A stretch of 64,000 nucleotides of DNA from the NCBI RefSeq assembly GCF_900155985.1, contig NZ_FTMA01000001.1, positions 1,932,655 through 1,996,654 on the forward strand. Direction: 5' to 3'. The notes under the pieces were generated by a model. The model saw only the letters and a list, made by a program, of their open reading frames with translations. It was not told the DNA's origin and made no database searches. Position numbers and translations under genes: made by a program. Positions 45,269-53,857 of this stretch are shown piece after piece (the first letter of the stretch is position 1; each line of letters starts with the position of its first letter). Origin of the DNA: Maribacter ulvicola. GTDB taxonomy: Bacteria > Bacteroidota > Bacteroidia > Flavobacteriales > Flavobacteriaceae.

Positions 45269-46120
45269 TTAATCTTTAGAGCTATGGATACTGTTAAACT
45301 CTATACTTTTAGTTTCTAGATAAGTCCATATTTCTGTCATATTTCTTGAGTGGGATAATGCATTAAAATCAGGTTGAGAAAGACAGTAGGTAAGAAACCC
45401 GTTCACATTAGACTCCGGAATGTCAAAATTTTCTGCTATTGTTTGTATTGAAAATTTATTAATAATTTCTTTTTCTAAAGCCATGTTTTGGTCACGCTCT
45501 ACCATCTCCTCTAATGATTTTGTTCTGCCAGAAAATTTGTTCATTATTTTGTGGGTATTAATTACTACGGTAAAAGCAGTATACCCAAGAATTTCAAATA
45601 CCTTACCGTATTCATCTGTTGTTGCTAGCTTAACGTACTTTCCTCTATCAGCTTCTTGGAGTAATCTTTGGTTTTGGGACATTTTGGTAACACCTGCATT
45701 TTGTAGCCCTAAGGAATATGATGTAACGGTAGGTTCAATGTGTAGCCTATTAATGTCTCTATCAATATCTCCAGTTAAATTATAAGGGGTAACGGTAACT
45801 TCAGTTAAATCAATGACATTATCAAGAAGTTGAATAGTTAGTAAACTACCATTCATGTGAGATTCGTTTACTGTGATTACTTTAGGTAGGTATTGCACTG
45901 CAGTAATACGTATCGTATCTTTTAACTTCACCTTTATTGCAAATAAACCTAAGGAATCTGTTATGGTAGATTTATTAGAATTTAGATTAACTATTAATAT
46001 ATTGGAAACATCATTTTTAGTATTTGAAACTTTACCTTTTATTAGGGTAGAATTGTTTTGACCAAACCCTAAAAGTGAGGCTAGTACTGTTATCAACAAG
46101 AATATTAGGAGCTTTGGCAA
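45269..46120 (-). CDS. Secreted protein with carboxypeptidase-like regulatory domain
   Basis: A 283-residue exported protein: signal peptide (about residues 1-20, LLIFLLITVLASLLGFG), then a CarboxypepD_reg-like/TonB-plug-like beta domain (TLIKGKVSNTKNDVSNILIV, TDSLGLFAIKV, about 25-110), then a helical C-terminal region with no recognised family. Many flavobacterial envelope proteins have this layout. Nothing in the neighbourhood suggests a specific role. Confident as a real gene, function unknown. Confidence 0.75.
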   Translation of the reverse strand: MPKLLIFLLITVLASLLGFGQNNSTLIKGKVSNTKNDVSNILIVNLNSNKSTITDSLGLFAIKVKLKDTIRITAVQYLPKVITVNESHMNGSLLTIQLLDNVIDLTEVTVTPYNLTGDIDRDINRLHIEPTVTSYSLGLQNAGVTKMSQNQRLLQEADRGKYVKLATTDEYGKVFEILGYTAFTVVINTHKIMNKFSGRTKSLEEMVERDQNMALEKEIINKFSIQTIAENFDIPESNVNGFLTYCLSQPDFNALSHSRNMTEIWTYLETKSIEFNSIHSSKD

Positions 46121-46302
46121 TGATAGGTTTTGAGCTAAAACTACTATGTCTTTATTTAAAAAATGAAAAGATTAAGTTAAATGTAGTGTGTTTATTATGA
46201 AAGTGTTATGGTTGTTTGTTATAGCTTGATTGATACAATTTTCAGCAAAATCCAATAGAGCTAATAGCATTAAAATAGATTAGGAGAACAAAAGACAACT
46301 TG

Positions 46303-47547
46303 TTATGAGGTAGCTACTGGTACAGGTATTTCATATACCTGTAATTGAAAATAGGGTAGGGCAGCTAGTAGGTGATCAAAAATATCTGCCATTACATACT
46401 CATAATTCTCCCATCTTTTGTCAGCACTAAATGCATACACTTCTAACGGAATACCCTGCGGTGTTGGTGCTAATTGACGTACCATTAAGGTCATATTTTT
46501 ATTTACGGCAGAATGGCTTTGCAGATAGTCGTTTACGTATTTTCTAAAAACTCCTATATTGGTTAAGTTCCTTCCATTTAGAGCTAGGTCTTTATTGATG
46601 TTATTAGCTGTATTGTAGGTGTTAATCTGTTCTGATCGTGAAATTAAATACGGCTGTATCAATTGTATTTTTTGAAATTCCTCTACATCGGCATCCGATA
46701 GAAAACGAATGCTATTTTGACTAATGATCAAGGCACGCTTCATACGTCTTCCGCCAGATTCTTGCATGCCACGCCAGTTCTGAAAAGAATCAGAAATTAA
46801 TGCATAGGTAGGTATGGTGGTAATGGTCTTATCAAAATTCTGAACCTTTACCGTTGCTAACGAAATTTCAATAACATCGCCATCTGCACCAAATTTATCA
46901 AAACTGATCCAATCACCAATGCGTACCATATCATTAATGCTCACTTGTATACTGGCAACTAGACCTAGAATAGAATCTTTAAAGATTAATAGAATAACGG
47001 CTGATCCTGCCCCAAGGGCAGTAAAAAATTTCCAAACTTGTATTTCTGTAATAATCGCAAAAATGGTAAAAATACCTACCACCCAAGCGAAAATCATAAA
47101 TACCTGTATATAACTGCCCATGGGTTTATCTCTAAACCTTGGTTTGGTCTTTAAATAGTCATTAATGCTTGTAAATACACTTTTAACTATATACAGGGTA
47201 AGAATAACAAACAGTACATTTAAAAATTTTAAAACTATTTTTTCTGCATAGTCAAATCCTATAAACGCAAAAGGCACGAGTTCAACCATGATGCTCAAGG
47301 GTATGATATGTGCTATATATCTAGGCACCCTATTGGCAACCAGAAAGTTATCAAAATTAGTTTTAGATTTTCGAGCAATTCTTACTGATACCGACCGTAA
47401 TATTTTCCAAATGATAAGATCTAAAGAATAAGCTAAAAGCAAAGCGATGACAAATAAAATAGCAAGGTTTGCGTATGCTGCCACATTATCGCTCAGTCCG
47501 GTTTCTGTAAGATAATTGTATAAAATTCTGTGAAAATCGTCGTTCAT
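46303..47547 (-). CDS. Mechanosensitive ion channel, MscS family (YbdG-like)
   Basis: A 414-residue inner-membrane channel releasing solutes on osmotic downshift. About five membrane segments occupy residues 20-190; the pore-lining helix is near GAGSAVILLIFKDSILGLVAS, followed by the MscS beta domain (IGDWISFDKFGADGDVIEIS, TTIPTYALISDSFQNW) and a C-terminal domain. The length suits the YbdG-type branch. It heads a -7 box promoter of its own and lies at the end of a stress-related gene group (Usp, Rnk-like, glutamate dehydrogenase). Confidence 0.92.
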   Translation of the reverse strand: MNDDFHRILYNYLTETGLSDNVAAYANLAILFVIALLLAYSLDLIIWKILRSVSVRIARKSKTNFDNFLVANRVPRYIAHIIPLSIMVELVPFAFIGFDYAEKIVLKFLNVLFVILTLYIVKSVFTSINDYLKTKPRFRDKPMGSYIQVFMIFAWVVGIFTIFAIITEIQVWKFFTALGAGSAVILLIFKDSILGLVASIQVSINDMVRIGDWISFDKFGADGDVIEISLATVKVQNFDKTITTIPTYALISDSFQNWRGMQESGGRRMKRALIISQNSIRFLSDADVEEFQKIQLIQPYLISRSEQINTYNTANNINKDLALNGRNLTNIGVFRKYVNDYLQSHSAVNKNMTLMVRQLAPTPQGIPLEVYAFSADKRWENYEYVMADIFDHLLAALPYFQLQVYEIPVPVATS

Positions 47548-47570
47548 GGTTGCTATTCATTTTAACGGTA

Positions 47571-47578
47571 CAAAGGTA
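47571..47578 (-). promoter_or_regulatory. -7 promoter element of the MscS gene
   Basis: On the minus strand TACCTTTG, a perfect TAnnTTTG match 24 bases before the start codon. Confidence 0.45.
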
Positions 47579-47621
47579 CGATTTGCAACAACCAGTAACG
47601 ACGATTTTGTGTATAATTACC

Positions 47622-48470
47622 CTATTTGGCATGTAAAGCCAATACAGGTACATTTGCAAAATACCCTAATTTACTTAGCGAAATTTTAACAAAACCAAGA
47701 CGTTCCCAAAATGATGGTTTTCTATCTATATAACTGATCATGTTAGATTTCCTGATCTCTACGAAACAGCTTAAGGCAGTAGCCATTTTTACATTTCGTA
47801 GCGAATTAAACTTATGCGCTACGTCTTTAAGCTGACTACGAATCAATACTTTATTTCTCTTTTGTGAGAAACTTAATTTATGAGGTTGTGTTAAACTCAA
47901 TACTTGTATGCTTGCATTGCTAAGTTTGGCAATTTCAACCAAATATCTAATCTCAGAGACTTTGATCTTAGAATTGAAATTAGTAGTCAATACAATTTCT
48001 TTAGGATGATTAAAATCTACCTTTGTTGGCACAACTAAAATGGGGCATTGTCTAATTTCTTTTAAAAGACCTAAGGTTTGTTTACCGTAGGTTTCTTCTT
48101 TTTGGTTTGTTATGCCCTTTGCTCCCATAACAATCATTTTAAAGCGCAGCTCTTTATTTAACTCTTTTACTGCATTACATAATAACGCAGGTTTAGATAC
48201 CACATGAAATTGGTGATTGTCATTGTGCTGCAGTTTAGATAATTGTACCAGTATATCGCCTAGACCTTGTTCCGATCTCAACTTACACATTTTATTGAAT
48301 GCTTGATCCGGATCTAATAAAGTTAAACTATCTAAACCATGGGTTTCCTTAGAATAGGTGTGCAAAATATAAAATATGCATTTTTTTTCTTCAAATAGTT
48401 TTATGGCGTACTGTATGGCATTCCATGAGTTCTTTGAAAAATCTGTTGGTAATAATATTCTATTTTCCAT
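47622..48470 (-). CDS. Universal stress protein (tandem UspA domains)
   Basis: A 282-residue cytoplasmic protein with two Usp-like domains. The first (residues 1-145) has RILLPTDFSKNSWNAIQYAI and the nucleotide-loop motif VMGAKGITNQ. The second (about 150-282) is divergent and lacks a clear ATP loop. Usp proteins respond to starvation and other stresses. It lies 54 bases downstream of the small helical-protein gene, so it may belong to the same transcript as the Rnk-like factor. Confidence 0.85.
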   Translation of the reverse strand: MENRILLPTDFSKNSWNAIQYAIKLFEEKKCIFYILHTYSKETHGLDSLTLLDPDQAFNKMCKLRSEQGLGDILVQLSKLQHNDNHQFHVVSKPALLCNAVKELNKELRFKMIVMGAKGITNQKEETYGKQTLGLLKEIRQCPILVVPTKVDFNHPKEIVLTTNFNSKIKVSEIRYLVEIAKLSNASIQVLSLTQPHKLSFSQKRNKVLIRSQLKDVAHKFNSLRNVKMATALSCFVEIRKSNMISYIDRKPSFWERLGFVKISLSKLGYFANVPVLALHAK

Positions 48471-48524
48471 GATAATATGTTTTAGACGGTTTGGTTTGGC
48501 TCGTAATGGTTGTTTCTATTTCAC

Positions 48525-48917
48525 TTAGCTTCTCGCATTTATTAATATTTGTGACAATACTTTTAGTTTAAGGTTCCTGTAATTTTTTATGAACGTCAAG
48601 TATGCATCTCTTTTCTTTTCATGATGACTTAGATAATAGGCATCACATGCTACAGTATCGCATTCAATGGCCTTGCTTACCACATTATCATATCTATATA
48701 GTGTTGCAAGTATTAGTGCATTTTCTCTACGTGTACCATGTAGCTCTTGGTATAATTTAGAGTTTTGTATAATGCTATCTTCAATATCCAAATAGAATTC
48801 AATTTCTTTATTTAGAAACTCTAATTCATCTGTCCAGCTATTAATTTCTAACCGATCTTTTTTCATCATTATTCTTTTATCAGATTCATGCGGATAAAAA
48901 TGCTTGGATGTTATCAT
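48525..48917 (-). CDS. Hypothetical helical protein
   Basis: A 130-residue cytoplasmic protein, predicted almost entirely helical (EINSWTDELEFLNKEIEFYL, then a second long helix pair), with no recognised family. Its ATG overlaps the end of the Rnk/GreA-like gene (ATGA), indicating translational coupling. A shorter start at residue 17 or 18 (MM) is possible. It may work with the elongation-factor-like protein, but that is only inferred from coupling. Confidence 0.6.
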   Translation of the reverse strand: MITSKHFYPHESDKRIMMKKDRLEINSWTDELEFLNKEIEFYLDIEDSIIQNSKLYQELHGTRRENALILATLYRYDNVVSKAIECDTVACDAYYLSHHEKKRDAYLTFIKNYRNLKLKVLSQILINARS

Positions 48918-49333
48918 AGTACCATATTAATATTTATATGCTCATTCTCCTGTTCTACTTTTTCTATGGTTAGTTTTTGTTCTCCCGATGGAAATTCCCA
49001 AATAATGGCATCACCTTGGCTATAACCAATAACAGCTGCACCCATAGGGGTGAGAATAGATATTTTATCATTTTTAATATCGCTGTCGTTGGGCATTACC
49101 AGTTTAAACTTTTTCTTCCACCCGTTTTCTGAAACGATCGTGACTGTGGAGTTGAACCGTATAACATCTTCGTACATGTCTGATGCATCGCAGATGATGG
49201 CAGTCTCTAATTCACCGACCAATTTTTGTACAGATTTACGTAATGTATCATCTTTATAGTAGCCCGATAGGTTCATGAACCTTTTAAGTACCACGTATTC
49301 TTTCTTTTCAATAACTAGATTGCCGTACTTCAT
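48914..49333 (-). CDS. Rnk/GreA-like transcription factor (copy 1)
   Basis: A 139-residue GreA/GreB-family protein. The C-terminal FKBP-like domain is clear (RFNSTVTIVSENGWKKKFKLV, ISILTPMGAAVIGYSQGDAI). The N terminus is only a short helical region instead of the full acidic coiled coil, so it is closer to Rnk and may bind RNA polymerase without transcript-cleavage activity. It has a paralogue at 51878 with the same MKYGxLVxEKxE start. Coupled to the downstream helical protein. Confidence 0.82.
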   Translation of the reverse strand: MKYGNLVIEKKEYVVLKRFMNLSGYYKDDTLRKSVQKLVGELETAIICDASDMYEDVIRFNSTVTIVSENGWKKKFKLVMPNDSDIKNDKISILTPMGAAVIGYSQGDAIIWEFPSGEQKLTIEKVEQENEHININMVL

Positions 49334-49501
49334 TTTCTATTATTTATTTCGATTTAAGTTTAAAAACATAGTTCATTGCCATTTTAAGCGCGGCCAGGAA
49401 CATTAGCTAGCTTATTTCAAATAATTTCGACCACGCCTATTGTGGCAGTAATTACTACTTAGTTTTAAACCGTTATCATTAATTATTACTTTTATTATTT
49501 A

Positions 49502-50791
49502 TCATGGAAAAATACCACGTTGCACATAAGCTTCCTCTAAGCGTTCAATGGCAATTATAAATGCTGCCGTACGCATATCTACTTTTCTTTTCTGCGAAGT
49601 TTCTAAAACGGTTGTAAAAGACTCTTTCATCTTTTTCTCTAACTTGACCATCACTTCGTCTAAAGACCATATTTCACCATTCCGGTTTTGTAACCATTCA
49701 AAATAACTACCTATTACTCCGCCAGAGTTACAAAGTATATCCGGTATAATGTCAATACCTTTTTTCAATAGTATTTCTTCAGCATCTACATCTGTAGGTC
49801 CATTGGCACCTTCGGCAATTAAATATGCTTTTATCTTGTGGGCATTTTTAGCAGTAATTTGATTACCTAATGCTGCGGGGATACAGATATCGCAGTCTAA
49901 TGAAAAGAAATCTTTACTATCTATTGTTCTTGCATTTGCAAACCCAAGTATACTGCCTTTGTTACTTTTTGTATAGGCAAGTAATTGATCTACAGCTATA
50001 CCTTCTTCATTTACAATACACCCATATGCATCTTGTACCGCGGTTAAAATTGCGCCTTCGTTTACCAAAAAATAGGACGCCCAATACCCAACGTTACCAA
50101 AGCCTTGTACAATGAATTTTTTATCCTTTAAATCTACGTTATGACTTTCTGCCCAGAATTTAATGGTTAAGAACACTCCATAACCTGTTGCCCTATCTCT
50201 ACCTTTAGATCCGCCGGCACCTATAGGTTTTCCTGTAACTACATGCATATTGGTTGATCGTTCTGCCGGAGATTTTGTTGACATATACGTATCAAGAATC
50301 CAAGCCATGGTCTGCGGGTTGGTATTTACATCTGGTGCAGGAATATCTAATTCAGGGCCAATGTTATCTCCTAATGCGTAAGTGAATCTTCTGGTTATGC
50401 GCTCTAATTCAGAATTAGAATATTTATTTGGGTCTAATTGAATTCCGCCTTTGGCACCGCCGTAGGGTAAACCGGCCAAAGAGGTTTTCCAGGTCATCCA
50501 CATTGCCAATGCCTTTGCGGCATCTATATCAACAGTTGCGTGGTAACGTAGTCCGCCCTTATAGGGTCCAAGCGAATTATTATGCTGAACACGGTAACCT
50601 GTAAAAATTTCAACTTCACCATTATCCATCCGTACAGGAAAATGAACAACAATCTCATTATTGGTCACCTCTAGTATTTTTCTAATATTGGTATTTAAGT
50701 CAATTATGTCTGCGGCATTATCAAATTGACGCATTACATTTTCTAGCATGCCTTGTTTGGGCGCATTTTTAGATGCTACTTTTGCTATCAT
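49502..50791 (-). CDS. Glutamate dehydrogenase (Glu/Leu/Phe/Val dehydrogenase family)
   Basis: A 429-residue hexameric-type dehydrogenase interconverting glutamate and 2-oxoglutarate plus ammonia. Substrate-binding and catalytic residues lie in GPYKGGLRYH, WKTSLAGLPYGGAKGG and PAPDVNTNPQTMAW; the nucleotide-binding domain has VQGFGNVGYWASYFL. Length and motifs fit the NAD-type GdhA/RocG group. It follows a cysteine-rich 66-residue gene by five bases. Its location in a stress island suggests a catabolic or redox-balancing role. Confidence 0.93.
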   Translation of the reverse strand: MIAKVASKNAPKQGMLENVMRQFDNAADIIDLNTNIRKILEVTNNEIVVHFPVRMDNGEVEIFTGYRVQHNNSLGPYKGGLRYHATVDIDAAKALAMWMTWKTSLAGLPYGGAKGGIQLDPNKYSNSELERITRRFTYALGDNIGPELDIPAPDVNTNPQTMAWILDTYMSTKSPAERSTNMHVVTGKPIGAGGSKGRDRATGYGVFLTIKFWAESHNVDLKDKKFIVQGFGNVGYWASYFLVNEGAILTAVQDAYGCIVNEEGIAVDQLLAYTKSNKGSILGFANARTIDSKDFFSLDCDICIPAALGNQITAKNAHKIKAYLIAEGANGPTDVDAEEILLKKGIDIIPDILCNSGGVIGSYFEWLQNRNGEIWSLDEVMVKLEKKMKESFTTVLETSQKRKVDMRTAAFIIAIERLEEAYVQRGIFP

Positions 50792-50796
50792 TCTAT

Positions 50797-50997
50797 TTAG
50801 TTTAAGACTAATTCTCTATTTAATTTATTACTTGACATTTCATTAGATATCACCATTGTAGGTTCCTGGGTTTTATCTAGAAAATGGACATATTCGCTAC
50901 ACGCGTAAATGCTCTTTTTATTTCTTGTTATAGAGCAATAGGATACATGGGTGCAGGTTGAGCATATGCTCTGCATATAATTTATCATCGAGCTCAT
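50797..50997 (-). CDS. Small cysteine-rich protein
   Basis: A 66-residue protein with four regularly spaced cysteines in ICSTCTHVSYCSITRNKK and ACSEYVHF (CxxC-x6-C-x10-C), suggesting a small zinc or Fe-S site. It is encoded five bases before the glutamate dehydrogenase gene on the same strand, so probably co-transcribed. Too short for family assignment by eye; the pattern and the spacing support a real gene. Confidence 0.55.
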   Translation of the reverse strand: MSSMINYMQSICSTCTHVSYCSITRNKKSIYACSEYVHFLDKTQEPTMVISNEMSSNKLNRELVLN

Positions 50998-51500
50998 ATT
51001 AAGATGTATTAGTTGTTCTTATAATTTTCCGCTATTCTATGACGGGCTGTTTTGTTTTTATTGTATTAAAAGTGATTGCTGTTAGGGCTTAATCAATAAA
51101 TATTAAGAATATAAACGTTAGTTAAGACATGAGTAAACTACTCCTTAAAGCTGTGGCTCTTGCCTGTATTGATCAAGATGTGTTTCTTTAATGATATTTA
51201 ATTGTTCATATTTATCTTTCAAAAGCCAGTGTATATTTAGTCTTCTAACTTTAATGTTAGGTCTGTCTATAGTTAGCTTTACGCTATCTAAAGATGTTTA
51301 GTGCTTTTTTGAAATTTAGTTCATTGATTATAATAAAACAGGTGTGCAATTGTGGTGAACCCTTTTGTTTAGTTAGCCTAGTAACTGGTTTAGAGATAGC
51401 CCTTAGCATTTTTTTTATGAAATCCACTTGGTTATTTCTAAATAAATCAGCCAATTTATATATAGAGGCCAAGTGGATTGTCAATCAACTAAAAATAAAA
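50998..51500. other. 503-base intergenic region
   Basis: No supported gene. Short overlapping frames on both strands between 51284 and 51506 have low-complexity composition and no start context. It contains a perfect 11-bp inverted repeat (51421-51479). Confidence 0.4.
51421..51479. repeat. Perfect 11-bp inverted repeat
   Basis: AATCCACTTGG at 51421-51431 and its exact complement CCAAGTGGATT at 51469-51479, 37 bases apart, just downstream of the secreted-protein gene ending at 51501. It could be an RNA hairpin, a late terminator without a T run, or a site. Confidence 0.6.
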
Positions 51501-51860
51501 TTATAGTGCTTGTAATTCGCCCGAGTTTATGGCGTCTTTATAGTCTGCTGTAACTACAGTATGGCTGCCAAAAAAACGATGACCGTCATTGCGTTTTATT
51601 TTAATTTGTGTTGTTCCGTCCTTTAATTCCTTTACGGCCGTAACCACAACTTCTTCACCTTGAACTTGCTTATAATTGGCAATGCCACCACGTTTAATAA
51701 TAAAGTTTACTCTTGGAAAATCTACATGCTTGTATGTATTGGTCTCTGGTTTTCCTATTTCAAAAATATCACCAACACTTACTTCCGTTTGTGCAACAGT
51801 GTTGTCTTGAGCGTTTAACATACTTACTGAAAATAATAGGGTAATTGCGTATTTTAACAT
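51501..51860 (-). CDS. Small exported protein of unknown function
   Basis: A 119-residue protein with a signal peptide (MLKYAITLLFSVSMLNAQ) and a compact beta-rich mature domain of about 100 residues. No family recognised. It starts 17 bases after the second Rnk/GreA-like gene and so probably belongs to the same sigma-54-type transcript. It may be a periplasmic stress protein; this is inferred only from position. Confidence 0.65.
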   Translation of the reverse strand: MLKYAITLLFSVSMLNAQDNTVAQTEVSVGDIFEIGKPETNTYKHVDFPRVNFIIKRGGIANYKQVQGEEVVVTAVKELKDGTTQIKIKRNDGHRFFGSHTVVTADYKDAINSGELQAL

Positions 51861-51877
51861 AACTGAATAATTTAGAA

Positions 51878-52318
51878 TTAATGAATTTTTACTTTTTTAA
51901 TTTCTTCAGTAGCGTTTTTGCTGGTTGAGTTTGGTTGAGTGACTTTTGTTATTTTCAATGAAATGAGATCTCCTGGTAGTCCATATGAAATTTTGTCTCC
52001 TACGGCACGGCCAATTACTGAAGCACCTAAACTGCTGACGACAGAAATTTTATTCATTTTAATATCAACTTCATTCGGTGATACTATTTTAAATTTTTGA
52101 CGAATACCAGAAGCTCCACTTACTTCTATAATAGAATTTAAAGTGATAATATCTAACGGGATATCCTCTGCATTTAAACACATGGCAATAATCATGTTTT
52201 GATCAAGAATTTCTAACACATTTTTATGTGCATAATCTTCTAAAGTGACATTGTGTTCTTTAAATTTTTTTACCATCAAGAATTCACTTTTTTCAAAAAC
52301 AAGACTACCGTATTTCAT
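51878..52318 (-). CDS. Rnk/GreA-like transcription factor (copy 2)
   Basis: A 146-residue paralogue of the protein at 48914: start MKYGSLVFEKSE, FKBP-like domain with TLNSIIEVSGASGIRQKFKIV and ISVVSSLGASVIGRAVGDKI, and a charged C-terminal tail. The N-terminal coiled coil is short. It is preceded by a near-consensus -24/-12 promoter (52388-52403), itself about 90 bases from a tandem repeat next to the gene of a sigma-54 activator. This makes it the best candidate target of that regulator. Confidence 0.82.
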   Translation of the reverse strand: MKYGSLVFEKSEFLMVKKFKEHNVTLEDYAHKNVLEILDQNMIIAMCLNAEDIPLDIITLNSIIEVSGASGIRQKFKIVSPNEVDIKMNKISVVSSLGASVIGRAVGDKISYGLPGDLISLKITKVTQPNSTSKNATEEIKKVKIH

Positions 52319-52387
52319 CTGTTACTTTTTAAATGATACCACTTACTATTTGTAATTTTCTAATAGTTTTCTATTTGTGGTCTATAA

Positions 52388-52403
52388 AGCAATTGATATG
52401 CCA
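52388..52403 (-). promoter_or_regulatory. Sigma-54 promoter of Rnk/GreA-like copy 2
   Basis: On the minus strand TGGCAT-ATCAA-TTGCT matches the -24/-12 consensus TGGCAC-N5-TTGCW with one mismatch and the canonical GG-N10-GC spacing. It is 70 bases upstream of the start codon, downstream of a sigma-54 activator gene on the same strand. Confidence 0.7.
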
Positions 52404-52490
52404 CTTAAAAAGAATATGCTAAATAATTTTGTAAATAGTTGATTGTCAGGTATAAAAGGTAGTTTATATTCTACGTTTATTGTTTGTAGT

Positions 52491-52525
52491 GGGGAGAAAT
52501 TACCCGGGAGGGGAGAAATTACCCG
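52491..52525 (-). repeat. Tandem 16-bp repeat, candidate enhancer
   Basis: Two identical copies of GGGGAGAAATTACCCG at 52491-52506 and 52510-52525 (19-bp period), each with GGG...CCC dyad ends. They lie three bases past the end of the sigma-54 activator gene and about 90-120 bp upstream of the -24/-12 promoter, the usual place of an activator binding site. Confidence 0.65.
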
Positions 52526-52528
52526 AAT

Positions 52529-53854
52529 TTATTTTAATTTTTCACGTAAAGTTTTGCGGTCTATTCCAAGAATTTCCGCTGCTCTTGTTTTATTTCCTTT
52601 TGTATGGGCTAAAACGCGTTGTATGTATTCTTTTTCTATGTCAATAAGTGGTCTTAATCCATTATCGGAAAATTCAATTTGGTACTTTAAAAAGTCTGGT
52701 AAATCTTTTACTTCTATACTACCATCTGCCATAATAACGGCTCTTTGAATAATATTTTCCAGTTCTCTAATATTTCCGGGCCAATTATAGCGTTCAAGAA
52801 CTTTAAGTGCTTCTGGAGATATACGTAATAATCTGTCTTTAAATTCTATGCCGTACTTACGTAGAAACTTCTCTGTTAAAATAGCAATATCAGATTTACG
52901 TTCCCTTAATGGGGGAACATTGATTTCTACTACCGTTAGTCTATAGAACAGGTCCTCTCTAAAGGTGTTGTTCTTTATTTCATTTCTTAAATTGGCATTA
53001 GTAGCTGCAATGATTCTAATATCTACTTTTTCAATTTTTTGTGAACCTACCCTAGTAATTTCTTTCTCTTGTAATGCTCGTAGCAATTTTGTCTGTACGG
53101 CTAAGGAAGCGGTCCCTATTTCATCTAAAAATAGTGTACCACCTTTTGCAGCTTGAAAAAATCCATTTCTATTTTCGGTGGCTCCTGTAAAGGCGCCTTT
53201 CATGTATCCGAATAGTTCTGCTTCTTGAAGATTTTCTGGAATTGCAGCGCAGTTGACGGCAATGAAAGGTTCTCTGGAAAACTTACCTGAATAATGAATT
53301 GCCCTGGCAACTAACTCTTTACCTGTGCCACTTTCACCAGTAACTATAACGGTAGCTTTATTGTCTTTTACCCGCTCAATAATGTTCGTTACCTTTTTAA
53401 AAGCTTCCGATTCACCAACCATATCCGAATACGGATATTTATCAGATGTTGTAGGAGTACTTTTTGTCTTTTTACGAAAAGTATTTTGTGTTAATGCTTT
53501 TTCAATTGCCTCTTTTAATTCAGCTTTAGTGAAGGGTTTTGTCAAGTAATCCGTTGCTCCAGATTTTATGACTTCCAAAGTAGCTTCTATAGATGGGTAA
53601 CCGGTAACCACTAATTTAGGTATCTCCGGGTAATGTTCATTGGCGAATTTTAATAATTGTAGCCCATCAATTTCCGGCATTTGTATATCGGTAATGATCA
53701 AGTCAATAAACGTATCTTTAAGTATAAATAAAGCTTCCTTTACAGAAACAGCTTTGTAAGTATGGTAGTCCATAGCTTGTAAGTGTCTTTGCAAAAGCTC
53801 TAGAATATCAATATCATCATCTACTATTAGAATATTCTCTTTGCGCAAATTCAT
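52529..53854 (-). CDS. Sigma-54-dependent response regulator (NtrC family)
   Basis: A 441-residue activator. The receiver has DDDID near the N terminus, a phospho-acceptor Asp in LIITDIQMP and Lys in YLTKPF. The AAA+ domain has Walker A GESGTGKE, sigma-54 contact loop GAFTGA and Walker B GGTLFLDEIG. The C-terminal Fis-type helix-turn-helix is NKTRAAEILGIDRKTLREKL. It is paired with the GAF-type kinase three bases upstream. Likely targets are the Rnk/GreA-like gene just downstream, through the tandem repeats at 52491, and perhaps other genes of the island. Confidence 0.95.
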   Translation of the reverse strand: MNLRKENILIVDDDIDILELLQRHLQAMDYHTYKAVSVKEALFILKDTFIDLIITDIQMPEIDGLQLLKFANEHYPEIPKLVVTGYPSIEATLEVIKSGATDYLTKPFTKAELKEAIEKALTQNTFRKKTKSTPTTSDKYPYSDMVGESEAFKKVTNIIERVKDNKATVIVTGESGTGKELVARAIHYSGKFSREPFIAVNCAAIPENLQEAELFGYMKGAFTGATENRNGFFQAAKGGTLFLDEIGTASLAVQTKLLRALQEKEITRVGSQKIEKVDIRIIAATNANLRNEIKNNTFREDLFYRLTVVEINVPPLRERKSDIAILTEKFLRKYGIEFKDRLLRISPEALKVLERYNWPGNIRELENIIQRAVIMADGSIEVKDLPDFLKYQIEFSDNGLRPLIDIEKEYIQRVLAHTKGNKTRAAEILGIDRKTLREKLK

Positions 53855-53857
53855 CTA

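Noticed and set aside
51284..51506. Overlapping short reading frames on both strands
   Set aside because: They overlap each other, have no start context or recognisable domain, and an inverted repeat runs through them.
52443..52748. Plus-strand frame across the end of the sigma-54 regulator
   Set aside because: Shadow of the regulator's coding strand; it reads through the tandem repeats and has no domain.
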